DNA of 45,997 nucleotides from CAYPZT01 sp964415435 (GCA_964415435.1 CAYPZT010000006.1:1-45997); one strand, 5' to 3'; counted from the first letter of the stretch, positions 24,687 through 32,535 are shown. Notes: generated by a model not told the origin, from the sequence alone. Translations and numbers: made by a program.

Positions 24687-24715
24687 TTGACAAGAAATAA
24701 TATTTACTACATAAT
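24687..24715 (+). promoter_or_regulatory. Promoter of the ClpC-like operon, leaderless type
   Basis: Consensus TTGACA (24687-24692), 17-bp spacer, CATAAT (24710-24715), expected start 24722, one base before ATG 24723. The frame is open back to a TTG at 24687 and an ATG at 24714, but both lie inside the promoter. Confidence 0.72.
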
Positions 24716-24722
24716 GAAACAT

Positions 24723-27700
24723 ATGGCTGGCTTCTTAGATTTTATTCGAAAACCACAGGACAAATCAAGTACGTCATCTCAACCAACTGTTCAGGCTGGG
24801 CAACCTGCTGAGCCTCAAAAAACACAGACAGTCGTTGCTTCCCAGACTGTTGCAGATCCTCCCAGCAAGCCGTCTTCTTATAATGGCATAGGTACACCCC
24901 CGGCACATGCCGTTAGTCCGGTGGTTCAAAACACACCCCCCTCTACAGTCCCCTCAACGGAACCAAAACCGACTCAAGGTAAAGACGAACTTAAGAAAGA
25001 CGAACCTGGAGTTGATGCAGGTAAGGATAAAAAAGGCGACAAAACAGAAGTTATTATGACGCCTGAACAGAAAAAGAAGGCAGAGCTTGACCTCATGACC
25101 CATCTCACACAGCGGTCGAACAGAGTATTCCTTTCTGCGCAGACAAAAGCACGTGAGCTAAAAAGTGAATTTGTGGACAGCGAGCATGTGCTGCACGGGC
25201 TTCTGGCGGATACGGAAATATACAACTTTTTAGTTGAGCTGAAAATTCAGCCGCAGCTCGTGGAGGAGGAACTGTCCAAAGTCTATCAGGTCGGTAAAAA
25301 AGAGGCACCTCCAAAAGAAGGTGACGGATATAAGAATCCGGAAATCTCTCCGAGAGTTAAGCGGATACTTGACATGGCGCTTGTCATAGCGCGCAAACTT
25401 GGGTTTGAGTTTATCTCTCCGGAGCATATTCTTCTTGCTCTTTACGAAGAGGGAGAAGGTGCAGGTGCGCGAGTGCTCGCAAAACTTGGCCTGAAAAAGG
25501 AAGATTTGAATAAGAAAATAACCGGCAAAAAAGAAGGTCTTGAGAAGCAAAAAGAAGGTGAGTCAGCAAAGAATGTGCTCGAAAAATATACGATAGATCT
25601 GACGGCGAAGGCCGCTCAGGGACTGCTTGATCCGGTCGTTGAACGCTCTGAGGTTATTGAACGCACAATCCATATACTGTCGCGAAGAACAAAAAATAAT
25701 CCTGCCCTCGTTGGGGAAGCCGGTGTTGGTAAGACCGCCATTGTCGAGGGATTAGCTCAAAAAATAGTCAGTAAGTCTGTACCGGAACCACTTCTCAATA
25801 AACGCATTCTACAGCTAGATCTTATGAGTATTCTGGCGGGCGCCTCGCATAGAGGTGACTTTGAGTCACGGATGAAGGACCTCATAGAACAGGTTAAGGG
25901 AAGTCAAGGTCAGATAATTCTCTTTATAGATGAAATTCACAATATAGTCGGAGCCGGTTCTTCGGGCGACGGCACGCTTGATGCGTCAAATTTCATGAAG
26001 CCTGCCCTCGCGCGCGGCGAGATTCAGCTTATAGGTGCCACAACGCTTACTGAGTACCGCAAATACATTGAAAAGGATCCGGCTCTTGAGAGAAGGTTTC
26101 AGCCGATTCTTGTCCCTGAGCCTACCGAAGAACAGGCGATCAAGATGTTGAAGGCAATAAAAGATAAGTATGAAGCGTTTCATAGGGTAAAAATTCCTGA
26201 CGAAGCCATAGAGTCGGCGGTCAAGCTTTCGAAGCGCTACGTTGGTGACAGATTCTTGCCTGATAAGGCGGTGGATCTCATCGATGAGGCTGCCTCGGCG
26301 GTCCGATTGCCGCTTATTTCTTTACCTGAGGAGATTACTTCACTAGACACTCGCCTTAGCGAACTGAAACAGGAGTTGACCGAGGCAGAGAAGTCGGGAG
26401 ACAAAGTAAAATCCCGGATTCTCAAATCTAAGATAGATGACCTTGAAGGTGATTTGAAAGAAAAGAAGGATCAGTATGACGTAAAGAAGGCGCAGACGAC
26501 GACCGCAATTTCCCACGAAATCATAAAAGACGTTGTCTCTCGATGGACGGGTATACCTATCTCGAAAATTACCGAATCTGAGGTCGAGAAGCTCGCAAAG
26601 CTTGAGGATATCATGCATGAGCGCATGATCGATCAAGAACATGCGGTTGAGGCTGTTGCTCAAGCAGTGCGGCGCGGCAGAGCTGGTCTCAAGTCCACAC
26701 AGCGGCCAATTGGGAGTTTTGTATTTTTGGGACCAACCGGTGTCGGTAAAACGGAATTGGCAAAGACGCTTGCCGAAGTACTTTTCGGGCAGGAGGAGGC
26801 AATGATCCGTTTCGACATGACAGAGTATATGGAAAAGCATGAGGTCGCCAAGCTTTTGGGTGCCCCACCGGGATATGTCGGATATGAGGAGGGCGGGAAA
26901 CTCACCGAAGCAGTGCGTAGAAGACCCTACTCGGTGGTCTTGTTTGACGAAGTGGAAAAGGCACATCCTGATATTTTCAATATTCTCCTGCAGATCCTTG
27001 ATGACGGTCGATTAACAGATAACAAGGGACATGTTATTTCTTTCAAAAACACTGTCGTTATCTGTACCTCCAATATAGGAACGGCGACAATTCAAGATGA
27101 ACTCCTCAAAAATGGCAAAACGGATATAGAGGAGCCCCCTGTACTATCGACATATGTATTTTCTCCACGCGGACGTGAAATTCTTACGATTGCAAACAAG
27201 TACTTCGAGCGGGAAGGCGGAACAAAAGCTCCTTCCAGCAATACAGCATGGACGAAGGGTATGCTCCTTGATTATTTCTCAGGCCAGAAGGTAGAAGCGG
27301 ATGCGGCCCTTGAAAAAGGAGAAGATCATAAGAAAAGTGAGTTTCCTACCCTGGGTTTTGATACCCATGCCATCTCTTCAGAAGGTGTGGAAATAATAAC
27401 CCGCGGTAGTTCGGTATTTGAAAGAAGTGCGACGACGGCAAAAATATGGAAGGAAACAAATCTGATAGAGTATTTTAAGGAGGGCGTAGTTGTAAATGCT
27501 CTTCCCGATGCCCCAGAAGAGCAGTTGCCCACCATCAAACTCAAGACTCACGCGTTTACCTCCGATGACAGGGAAATACTTTCCTACAAGGATCGCTACT
27601 GGACACGTAAAAAAGGATCAAACGATTGGCAGACAGGCTATCTGAAGGATTATTTCGCAGATCAGACACTGACGAAAGAAAAGAATGAAGGGGTTTTCCC

Positions 27701-28583
27701 GACGGCATATTGGGATATTCACGCATTTTCGCCGACAGGTGCGGAGCTTATCGTTGTTGGTGAAAAAGCATGGGAGCGTAACGGTCAAGAAAAAGTATGG
27801 AAGGAGCTTGCGGTAAAGGAATACTTCGGTAAAGATTTTCCGCTGGAGGAGGAAATAGCAGAAAAAAATAAAGTAGAAGAAGAAATGGACAATAAGAAGT
27901 ACGGCCTCATCAAAACTAAGGTTATGGGAGAGCTTCGATCGTTTTTCAAGCCGGAGCTTATAAACAGGTTTGATGAAGTGATAATCTTTGAACCTCTCAA
28001 GTTTGTCCATATGATGGCGATCGTGAGACTGCAACTGAAGGGTGTTGCCAAACTTCTTGAGGATCAGGAGATAGGATTTTCCTACACAGACGCTGCGGTA
28101 AAAGAAATCGTACGCACAGGGTTTGATCCTATCTATGGAGCAAGACCTCTAAGACGAGCCATCCAAAAACTGATAGAGAATCCTATTTCAAGTCTCATAA
28201 TAGAGCGAAAGGTGAAAGCATCGGATATGATTTTAGTGGACTTCGATGGTGACGGATTCGTGTTTAATATCGAAAAAACAGAACTGGTTGCCGCAACACA
28301 CGATGTACCCGCCATTAAAAACTATCTGTGTGAGTCATGTGGAAACAGGTTTACTACGCAATATGTAGCAAATGCTACCTATTTCTGTCCGAAATGCATG
28401 TCAAAAACTATTCAGGAAGTTGCCTCTGAGAAAGAGGAAACGGTAGAGGAAGCTAAAAAAGAGATGCTCTCGGCGGTTATGGAACCCGAAAAAAAAGAAC
28501 CATCAGCAGACATGGGAAAAGAAGAACCTCAAAAAGATACAGACAAAGCAGAGTCCCCTGTTGAGACTGCATCTCATACTTGA
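24723..28583 (+). CDS. clpC: ClpC-type double AAA+ unfoldase with four inserted repeats and a zinc ribbon
   Basis: A 1286-aa AAA+ unfoldase (usual ClpC about 810-850 aa). Order: Pro/Gln-rich extension (1-110); Clp_N repeats (about 115-255); D1 with Walker A GEAGVGKTA (about 331) and Walker B LFIDEIHN; a middle coiled coil; D2 with Walker A GPTGVGKTE, Walker B VVLFDEVEKAH and sensor TSNIGT; an insertion of about 240 aa with four tandem repeats (807-1038); then the D2 remainder with KPELINRFDE (arginine finger) and GARPLRRAIQ (sensor 2); and a zinc ribbon CESCG...CPKC (about 1203-1225) with an acidic tail. The insertion replaces the segment that holds the VGF ClpP-docking loop. It heads a plus operon with a TM peptide, an M50 protease and a pilin-like gene. 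Confidence 0.9.
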   Translation: MAGFLDFIRKPQDKSSTSSQPTVQAGQPAEPQKTQTVVASQTVADPPSKPSSYNGIGTPPAHAVSPVVQNTPPSTVPSTEPKPTQGKDELKKDEPGVDAGKDKKGDKTEVIMTPEQKKKAELDLMTHLTQRSNRVFLSAQTKARELKSEFVDSEHVLHGLLADTEIYNFLVELKIQPQLVEEELSKVYQVGKKEAPPKEGDGYKNPEISPRVKRILDMALVIARKLGFEFISPEHILLALYEEGEGAGARVLAKLGLKKEDLNKKITGKKEGLEKQKEGESAKNVLEKYTIDLTAKAAQGLLDPVVERSEVIERTIHILSRRTKNNPALVGEAGVGKTAIVEGLAQKIVSKSVPEPLLNKRILQLDLMSILAGASHRGDFESRMKDLIEQVKGSQGQIILFIDEIHNIVGAGSSGDGTLDASNFMKPALARGEIQLIGATTLTEYRKYIEKDPALERRFQPILVPEPTEEQAIKMLKAIKDKYEAFHRVKIPDEAIESAVKLSKRYVGDRFLPDKAVDLIDEAASAVRLPLISLPEEITSLDTRLSELKQELTEAEKSGDKVKSRILKSKIDDLEGDLKEKKDQYDVKKAQTTTAISHEIIKDVVSRWTGIPISKITESEVEKLAKLEDIMHERMIDQEHAVEAVAQAVRRGRAGLKSTQRPIGSFVFLGPTGVGKTELAKTLAEVLFGQEEAMIRFDMTEYMEKHEVAKLLGAPPGYVGYEEGGKLTEAVRRRPYSVVLFDEVEKAHPDIFNILLQILDDGRLTDNKGHVISFKNTVVICTSNIGTATIQDELLKNGKTDIEEPPVLSTYVFSPRGREILTIANKYFEREGGTKAPSSNTAWTKGMLLDYFSGQKVEADAALEKGEDHKKSEFPTLGFDTHAISSEGVEIITRGSSVFERSATTAKIWKETNLIEYFKEGVVVNALPDAPEEQLPTIKLKTHAFTSDDREILSYKDRYWTRKKGSNDWQTGYLKDYFADQTLTKEKNEGVFPTAYWDIHAFSPTGAELIVVGEKAWERNGQEKVWKELAVKEYFGKDFPLEEEIAEKNKVEEEMDNKKYGLIKTKVMGELRSFFKPELINRFDEVIIFEPLKFVHMMAIVRLQLKGVAKLLEDQEIGFSYTDAAVKEIVRTGFDPIYGARPLRRAIQKLIENPISSLIIERKVKASDMILVDFDGDGFVFNIEKTELVAATHDVPAIKNYLCESCGNRFTTQYVANATYFCPKCMSKTIQEVASEKEETVEEAKKEMLSAVMEPEKKEPSADMGKEEPQKDTDKAESPVETASHT
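27141..27836 (+). repeat. Four tandem protein repeats inside ClpC D2
   Basis: Four divergent units at 27141-27287, 27357-27485, 27540-27665 and 27711-27836 encode about 42-49 aa each, joined by 18-25-aa linkers. Aligned consensus: H-A-F-S-x-x-G-x-E-I-L, then about 6 residues, W/F-x-R, a short polar loop, W, 5 residues, L-x-(D/E)-Y-F. Units 2-4 are preceded by (F/L)PT five or so residues earlier. The DNA is not repetitive, so the duplication is old and the protein pattern is kept by selection. Confidence 0.82.
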
Positions 28584-28593
28584 TTTCATATAT

Positions 28594-28731
28594 ATGAACT
28601 ATACCCCACTTACCTTAGCTGTCGGTAAAAATAGGTCTTATGCCAGTGTGCAGCGTTTATCTTTTATCATGGCGAGCGTTACCCTCAGTGTATTTGTAGC
28701 GGTAGTGTATGTACTCGTACGTAAATGGTAG
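28594..28731 (+). CDS. 45-aa single-TM protein
   Basis: ATG 28594 to TAG 28729-28731 encodes 45 residues: a polar N-terminus with basic residues, then one hydrophobic helix (FIMASVTLSVFVAVVYVLV) and the end RKW. It starts 10 nt after the clpC stop, and its stop overlaps the M50 gene start (ATGGTAG at 28725-28731), which is strong evidence for a translated, coupled gene. Function unknown; it may tether or regulate the protease or the unfoldase. Confidence 0.62.
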   Translation: MNYTPLTLAVGKNRSYASVQRLSFIMASVTLSVFVAVVYVLVRKW

Positions 28732-29384
28732 ATCCATTTATTATAACGGTCATTCTTTTAACACTTCTTTATTATGTTTCCCGTAGTACTCTCACTCATA
28801 TATCGTCGCTACTTTTTTACGTTTTTAGAAGTGCGAAAGCGGCATATTTATTGTTGGCTTTTTTTTTCCTTCCCGGGACCATAGTCCATGAAATGGCGCA
28901 TGCCGTTGTAGCGATGTGCTTGTTTCTGAATGTAAGGGAGATAGCCATTTTTCCAAAGATTGAAAAAAATAAAATAGTTCTCGGCTATGTGATGTATGAG
29001 AAAACAGATCCCATTCGCTCTTTTCTTACAGGCATAGCGCCATTTTTTATCGGTCTTGCTCTTCTTGTCCTTATACCATACGTGACCAGCGGGAGCACCT
29101 TCGCCATGCAGGTCGTATGGCTCTATGTAATATTTACTATAACTACGATGATGTTTTTTTCAGATAGTGACATCGAACAGGGATATGTAGTTTTACCGAT
29201 TTTTATAGTAGCCGTCGTTGTGCTTTTTTACGTGTTTAATTTTCGTATTGATCCCGAATGGAGCAGAAAGCTTTATGAAGGATTAAATTACGTAGCCCGC
29301 GGCATCAATAATTACCTGTTCTTTTCATTGATTTTGCATACGGCTTTCATTATACTCATAAGGACGGTTAGAAGAAGTCACTAA
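28725..29384 (+). CDS. M50-like membrane metalloprotease
   Basis: A 219-aa protein with about six hydrophobic helices. The zinc-binding motif HEMAH (in TIVHEMAHAVVAM, about residues 55-59) lies in a membrane helix, as in site-2 proteases. A later acidic SDSDIEQ near 150 could give the third ligand, but a clear NxxPxxxLDG motif is not seen, so the assignment to M50 is tentative. It overlaps the 45-aa gene by 7 nt and is 1 nt from the pilin-like gene. It might process the pilin-like subunits or a transmembrane regulator. Confidence 0.72.
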   Translation: MVDPFIITVILLTLLYYVSRSTLTHISSLLFYVFRSAKAAYLLLAFFFLPGTIVHEMAHAVVAMCLFLNVREIAIFPKIEKNKIVLGYVMYEKTDPIRSFLTGIAPFFIGLALLVLIPYVTSGSTFAMQVVWLYVIFTITTMMFFSDSDIEQGYVVLPIFIVAVVVLFYVFNFRIDPEWSRKLYEGLNYVARGINNYLFFSLILHTAFIILIRTVRRSH

Positions 29385-29385
29385 T

Positions 29386-29706
29386 ATGCGATACTTTGCC
29401 CAGTCTCTCAATATAAATGGCCAACAGATACAAGGTCCCCTTGACTCGCAGTTTCAAAATATAGGGAGCATAGTGAATGTTATCACTCGCTTCATGGTCC
29501 CCTTAGCAATCATAATCCTCCTATTTTCCTTTATTATGGCAGGATATGACTATCTTACATCACAGGGAAGTGCCGAAAAAATAAAGAGCGCTCAAGCGAA
29601 GATGGTTACGGGAGTTGTTGGATTTATCCTTCTTCTTTTTGCTCTTCTTATAGTCAGAATTGTGGCATATATCTTCGGGGTAGGGGGTAGTTTTATCGGA
29701 CTTTAA
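29386..29706 (+). CDS. T4SS-pilin-like membrane protein
   Basis: A 106-aa protein with an N-terminal extracytoplasmic segment, two helices (about 36-55 and 76-96) and the loop SQGSAEKIKSAQAKMVTG between them, the same signature as the pilin-like genes at 3952 and 4314 and as the C-terminal part of the gene at 20761. It is last in the plus operon after clpC, the 45-aa gene and the M50-like protease. Its TAA shares the palindrome TTAA (29703-29706) with the stop of the convergent nucleotidyltransferase gene. Confidence 0.72.
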   Translation: MRYFAQSLNINGQQIQGPLDSQFQNIGSIVNVITRFMVPLAIIILLFSFIMAGYDYLTSQGSAEKIKSAQAKMVTGVVGFILLLFALLIVRIVAYIFGVGGSFIGL

Positions 29707-30536
29707 CGGCGAAATTCCTTAATGGCCTTTTCATAGTTTTCGGGGTTTTCCACATCAAACCATTTATCGTTGAACACAAAACCGTTGACTATTTTTTGCT
29801 GGATGAGCTTTTCAATAACATCCTCAAAATAGAAAGACTTCATGTTTTTAGGAAATGTACGAAAAATATCTTCGTCACATACATAGATACCGCAGTTGAC
29901 GAGATGGCTTTTAACGAGGTCCTTATTTTTTTGATAAAAAGTCACAAGCTTTGTGCCATGAAGAGTGAGTTGGCCGAATTCACCCGGCTTACTGACAGTT
30001 GTGAGTGCGACCGTAGCGAACCCTCCCTGCCTGATATGAAATGCGATAAGATCCGCGAAAGGAAGATCTGTAATAATGTCGCCGTGTAGTAGTAGAAAGG
30101 ACCCGCTCCCTATATATTTTTTGGCTTTAAGAAGTGCACCGCCCGTTTTCAGACTATCTTTTTCTTCAGAGTAAACTATTTTTATACCCCACTGTTTGCC
30201 ATCGTTAAAATGTTCACGTATTTTGTTTCCGAGATATCCTATACACATAACAACCTCCGTGATACCCGCTTTTTTCAGTTGGATAATAAGATGCTCAAGA
30301 AGAGGTTTATTGTTGATTGGCAGAAGTGCTTTTGGCAGTTCATATGTAACTGGCCGAAGTTTGGTTCCCTTTCCGCCCGCGAGTATGACTGCTTTCGTTA
30401 TTTTTGGCTGAAGATATTGACCTAAGACAAATTCAATGGCATGCGACCGGTTTCTGATTGTCTCTCCGTCTATAAGTGCATCAACTTCATTCAGTAACTG
30501 TCCGTCAAGCGTTATTGTTATCCGTGATCTGCGCAT
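29703..30536 (-). CDS. Ribbon-helix-helix / sugar nucleotidyltransferase fusion
   Basis: A 277-aa protein from ATG 30536; the promoter at 30572-30544 predicts a start at 30537 and excludes longer starts. Residues 1-45 (RRSRITITLD, then IRNRSHAIEFVL) match a ribbon-helix-helix DNA-binding domain of the CopG/Arc type: one strand and two helices. Residues 46-277 are a nucleotidyltransferase: AVILAGGKGTKLRPVT, LPKALLPINNKPLLEHLI, LLHGDIITD (metal Asp) and NCGIYV. It would make an NDP-sugar. The fusion suggests DNA-binding autoregulation, or a dimerisation module. Confidence 0.85.
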   Translation of the reverse strand: MRRSRITITLDGQLLNEVDALIDGETIRNRSHAIEFVLGQYLQPKITKAVILAGGKGTKLRPVTYELPKALLPINNKPLLEHLIIQLKKAGITEVVMCIGYLGNKIREHFNDGKQWGIKIVYSEEKDSLKTGGALLKAKKYIGSGSFLLLHGDIITDLPFADLIAFHIRQGGFATVALTTVSKPGEFGQLTLHGTKLVTFYQKNKDLVKSHLVNCGIYVCDEDIFRTFPKNMKSFYFEDVIEKLIQQKIVNGFVFNDKWFDVENPENYEKAIKEFRR

Positions 30537-30543
30537 GGGTAGC

Positions 30544-30572
30544 ATTGTAATCGAGAGCTTGTAATTTGTCAA
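30544..30572 (-). promoter_or_regulatory. Promoter of the RHH-nucleotidyltransferase gene
   Basis: Minus strand: consensus TTGACA (30572-30567), 17-bp spacer, TACAAT (30549-30544), expected start 30537, one base before ATG 30536. Overlaps the plus-strand promoter at 30559-30587. Confidence 0.78.
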
Positions 30573-30587
30573 AATCTGAACTATAAT
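30559..30587 (+). promoter_or_regulatory. Promoter of the pyrH leader
   Basis: TTGTAA (30559-30564), 17-bp spacer, perfect TATAAT (30582-30587), expected start about 30594. It feeds the 13-codon ORF, terminator and pyrH-recF. Confidence 0.68.
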
Positions 30588-30597
30588 GAGTCCACCT

Positions 30598-30639
30598 ATG
30601 AAGCCTAAGAAGTGTTATATTTTGGCCCTTGGCAGCTGA
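30598..30639 (+). CDS. 13-codon leader ORF before pyrH
   Basis: ATG 30598 to TGA 30637-30639 encodes MKPKKCYILALGS. The expected transcript start is 4 nt upstream, so it would be read from the very 5' end. It lies between the promoter and a terminator in front of pyrH and may be a leader peptide. Codons alone do not prove it is translated. Confidence 0.35.
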   Translation: MKPKKCYILALGS

Positions 30640-30654
30640 CAATTTTTTAGTTTA

Positions 30655-30678
30655 CCCGCCCTTTCCGGCGGGTTTTTT
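30655..30678 (+). terminator. Intrinsic terminator between leader and pyrH, possible attenuator
   Basis: CCCGCC (30655-30660), 6-nt loop, GGCGGG (30667-30672), six T (30673-30678). pyrH starts 7 nt later, leaving no room for another promoter. Confidence 0.82.
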
Positions 30679-30684
30679 AGATAT

Positions 30685-31398
30685 ATGTTTTTGAAAAAAA
30701 GAGAGGCACCGATAGTCATTTCCGTTGGCGGAAGTCTTATCGTTCCGGGTAAGGGAATAAACTACACTTTTCTTTCCTCGTTGAATTCGTTCATCCGCAC
30801 AGAAATAAGCCGGGGCAAGCGTTTTATCCTGGTTGCGGGAGGCGGAAGCACTGCTAGGCAGTACCGTGACGCGGGAAAAGCAGTAATAGGCAATATTACC
30901 GAAGCCGACCTTGATTGGTTAGGCATTCATGCGACGCGTCTCAATGGGCATCTTTTGAGAACCATTTTTCAGGATGTTGCTCATCCGCGTATTGTCGAAA
31001 ACTACGACAAAAAATTATGGCATTGGCGGGAACCGATAGTCATTGGTGCCGGTTGGAAGCCGGGATGGTCTACCGACTACTGTGCCGTAATTCTTGCCCG
31101 TGACTATGGCGGAAAGCTTATTATCAATCTCTCAAATATTGACTGGGTCTATGATAAAGATCCAAATAGGTATAAAGATGCGAAGATTATAAAAAAAATG
31201 ACATGGGATGAGCTAGAAAATCTTATTGGTACGAAATGGGTGCCAGGGATGAACGCTCCCTTCGATCCGGTTGCAACACAGCTTGCTAAGTCACTAGAAC
31301 TAACTGTAGTTGTCACGAGCGGAACTGATTTCAAAAATCTCAAAAAGATTATCGATGGACAAGGGGCAAAAGGGACCGTAATTTATCCGCGATCATGA
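30685..31398 (+). CDS. pyrH: UMP kinase
   Basis: A 237-aa amino-acid-kinase fold enzyme. Motifs: VISVGGSLIVPGKG, VAGGGSTARQYRDAG (the UMP-binding Gly-rich loop), DWLGIHATRLNG, GWKPGWSTDYCAVILA (StD..A) and LSNIDWVYDKDP; DAPFDP-like NAPFDPVA near residue 190 also fits. It makes UDP from UMP for nucleic acids and sugar nucleotides. The archaeal/CPR-like length (about 225-240 aa) and the lack of an N-terminal extension differ from E. coli PyrH. It overlaps recF by 4 nt (ATGA) and probably depends on read-through of the terminator upstream. Confidence 0.86.
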   Translation: MFLKKREAPIVISVGGSLIVPGKGINYTFLSSLNSFIRTEISRGKRFILVAGGGSTARQYRDAGKAVIGNITEADLDWLGIHATRLNGHLLRTIFQDVAHPRIVENYDKKLWHWREPIVIGAGWKPGWSTDYCAVILARDYGGKLIINLSNIDWVYDKDPNRYKDAKIIKKMTWDELENLIGTKWVPGMNAPFDPVATQLAKSLELTVVVTSGTDFKNLKKIIDGQGAKGTVIYPRS

Positions 31399-32444
31399 AG
31401 CTAAAAACGATATCCTGCATAAACTTCCGTAATTTCAGTAAAAAAGACTTCGACCTCAATAGTCCACTCACTTTTATAGTTGGAGAAAATGCGCGCGGCA
31501 AGACAAACCTTCTCGAGTCGGTATACTTCATAACGATGGGTGAAGGCTTTCGAGATACGAAAGAAGAGGAGCTTATTAATCTTGATGCATTTGAGGCCAT
31601 GGTACGGGCTGATTTTGAGAACGGAAAGCTGACAACGCATTTTCAGGTATACATTAAAGAATCTGCGGCGGGGACGGTCGATAAGATCTATACCGTCAAT
31701 AAAACAAAAAAGAGGAGTCATCAGTACCTTGAGCTTTCAACGCGCTCTGTGCTTTTCAGTCCGGACCAGATTCTCATAATGATCGGTCCGCCCGATTACA
31801 GGCGAACATATATAGACAAAGTTGTTACAAGCTATGATCCGGAATACAAAAAACGGCTTCATAATTATGAAAATGCTCTAAGAAGAAGAAATAAAATATT
31901 AGAGCATCACGTGAACGTGTCGGCGCTAAAGGAAGAGCTGTCGTTTTGGGATGTCTATCTTGCGGAGCAGGCATCATATATCACCCAAGCCAGGGAAGAC
32001 TATATAAAATTCCTTAATGCACATCCCATAGTTGAGGATCGTGAATTTGAGATAGAGTATATGAAAAATGAACTGACAGTAGCAAGACTAGAAGAGTCAT
32101 TTGAGAAAGAGCGACTATACAGGAGGACAACGATTGGTCCCCAAAAGGACGACTATGTGATTAGCCAGAAAGAGAAAGAAAGAAAGAAAAATTTGCACCA
32201 TTTTGGAAGCCGTAGTGAGCAAAGACTCGCCGTATACTGGCTAAAACTTAACGAGGCCCGTGTTTATGAGGAGAGACACAAAGTGCGCCCTATTCTGCTC
32301 CTGGATGATATTTTTTCTGAACTAGATGAGCATAATAAAAGACTTACTTTAGCAACGATTCATGATTATCAGACGATCATGACGACCACTGAATCTAAGA
32401 TGGCAGAGGTAGTCAAGAAAGAGAATAAGATCATTGAACTTTGA
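31395..32444 (+). CDS. recF: DNA replication and repair protein RecF
   Basis: A 349-aa SMC-like ATPase that helps load RecA at gaps. Walker A GENARGKTNLLE (about residues 31-42), the FSP and GPPDYRRTYID segments, GSRSEQRLAVYWLKLNEA signature motif and Walker B PILLLDDIFSELDE are all present; the length equals the usual 350-370 aa. The start ATG overlaps the pyrH stop. It ends one base from the 3' end of the convergent tRNA-Ser gene. RecF next to UMP kinase is not the common dnaA-dnaN-recF arrangement, so recF is displaced from the origin genes here. Confidence 0.92.
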   Translation: MKLKTISCINFRNFSKKDFDLNSPLTFIVGENARGKTNLLESVYFITMGEGFRDTKEEELINLDAFEAMVRADFENGKLTTHFQVYIKESAAGTVDKIYTVNKTKKRSHQYLELSTRSVLFSPDQILIMIGPPDYRRTYIDKVVTSYDPEYKKRLHNYENALRRRNKILEHHVNVSALKEELSFWDVYLAEQASYITQAREDYIKFLNAHPIVEDREFEIEYMKNELTVARLEESFEKERLYRRTTIGPQKDDYVISQKEKERKKNLHHFGSRSEQRLAVYWLKLNEARVYEERHKVRPILLLDDIFSELDEHNKRLTLATIHDYQTIMTTTESKMAEVVKKENKIIEL

Positions 32445-32445
32445 T

Positions 32446-32535
32446 TGGCGGAGAGGGAGGGATTCGAACCCCCGATGACCTTGCGGCCATACTAGTTTTC
32501 GAGACTAGCCTGTTCAACCACTCCAGCACCTCTCC
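32446..32535 (-). tRNA. tRNA-Ser(CGA)
   Basis: 90-nt tRNA with encoded CCA (32448-32446). Acceptor GGAGAGG (32535-32529) pairs with CCTCTCC; the anticodon stem CTAGT/ACTAG holds the loop CTCGAAA, anticodon CGA; the T-arm has GTTCGAATC; a long variable arm (TGGCCGCAAGGTCA region) is typical of class II tRNA-Ser. TACAAT at 32559-32554 gives a start about 12 nt upstream. It converges with recF. Confidence 0.95.

Noticed and set aside
24687..24722. Longer ClpC start with 12 extra residues
   Set aside because: These codons lie inside the TTGACA-N17-CATAAT promoter; the transcript would start after them.
30598..30678. Known small RNA class (6S, SRP, riboswitch) before pyrH
   Set aside because: Fewer than 90 nt and no conserved motif of these classes is visible; treated as a leader with attenuator.
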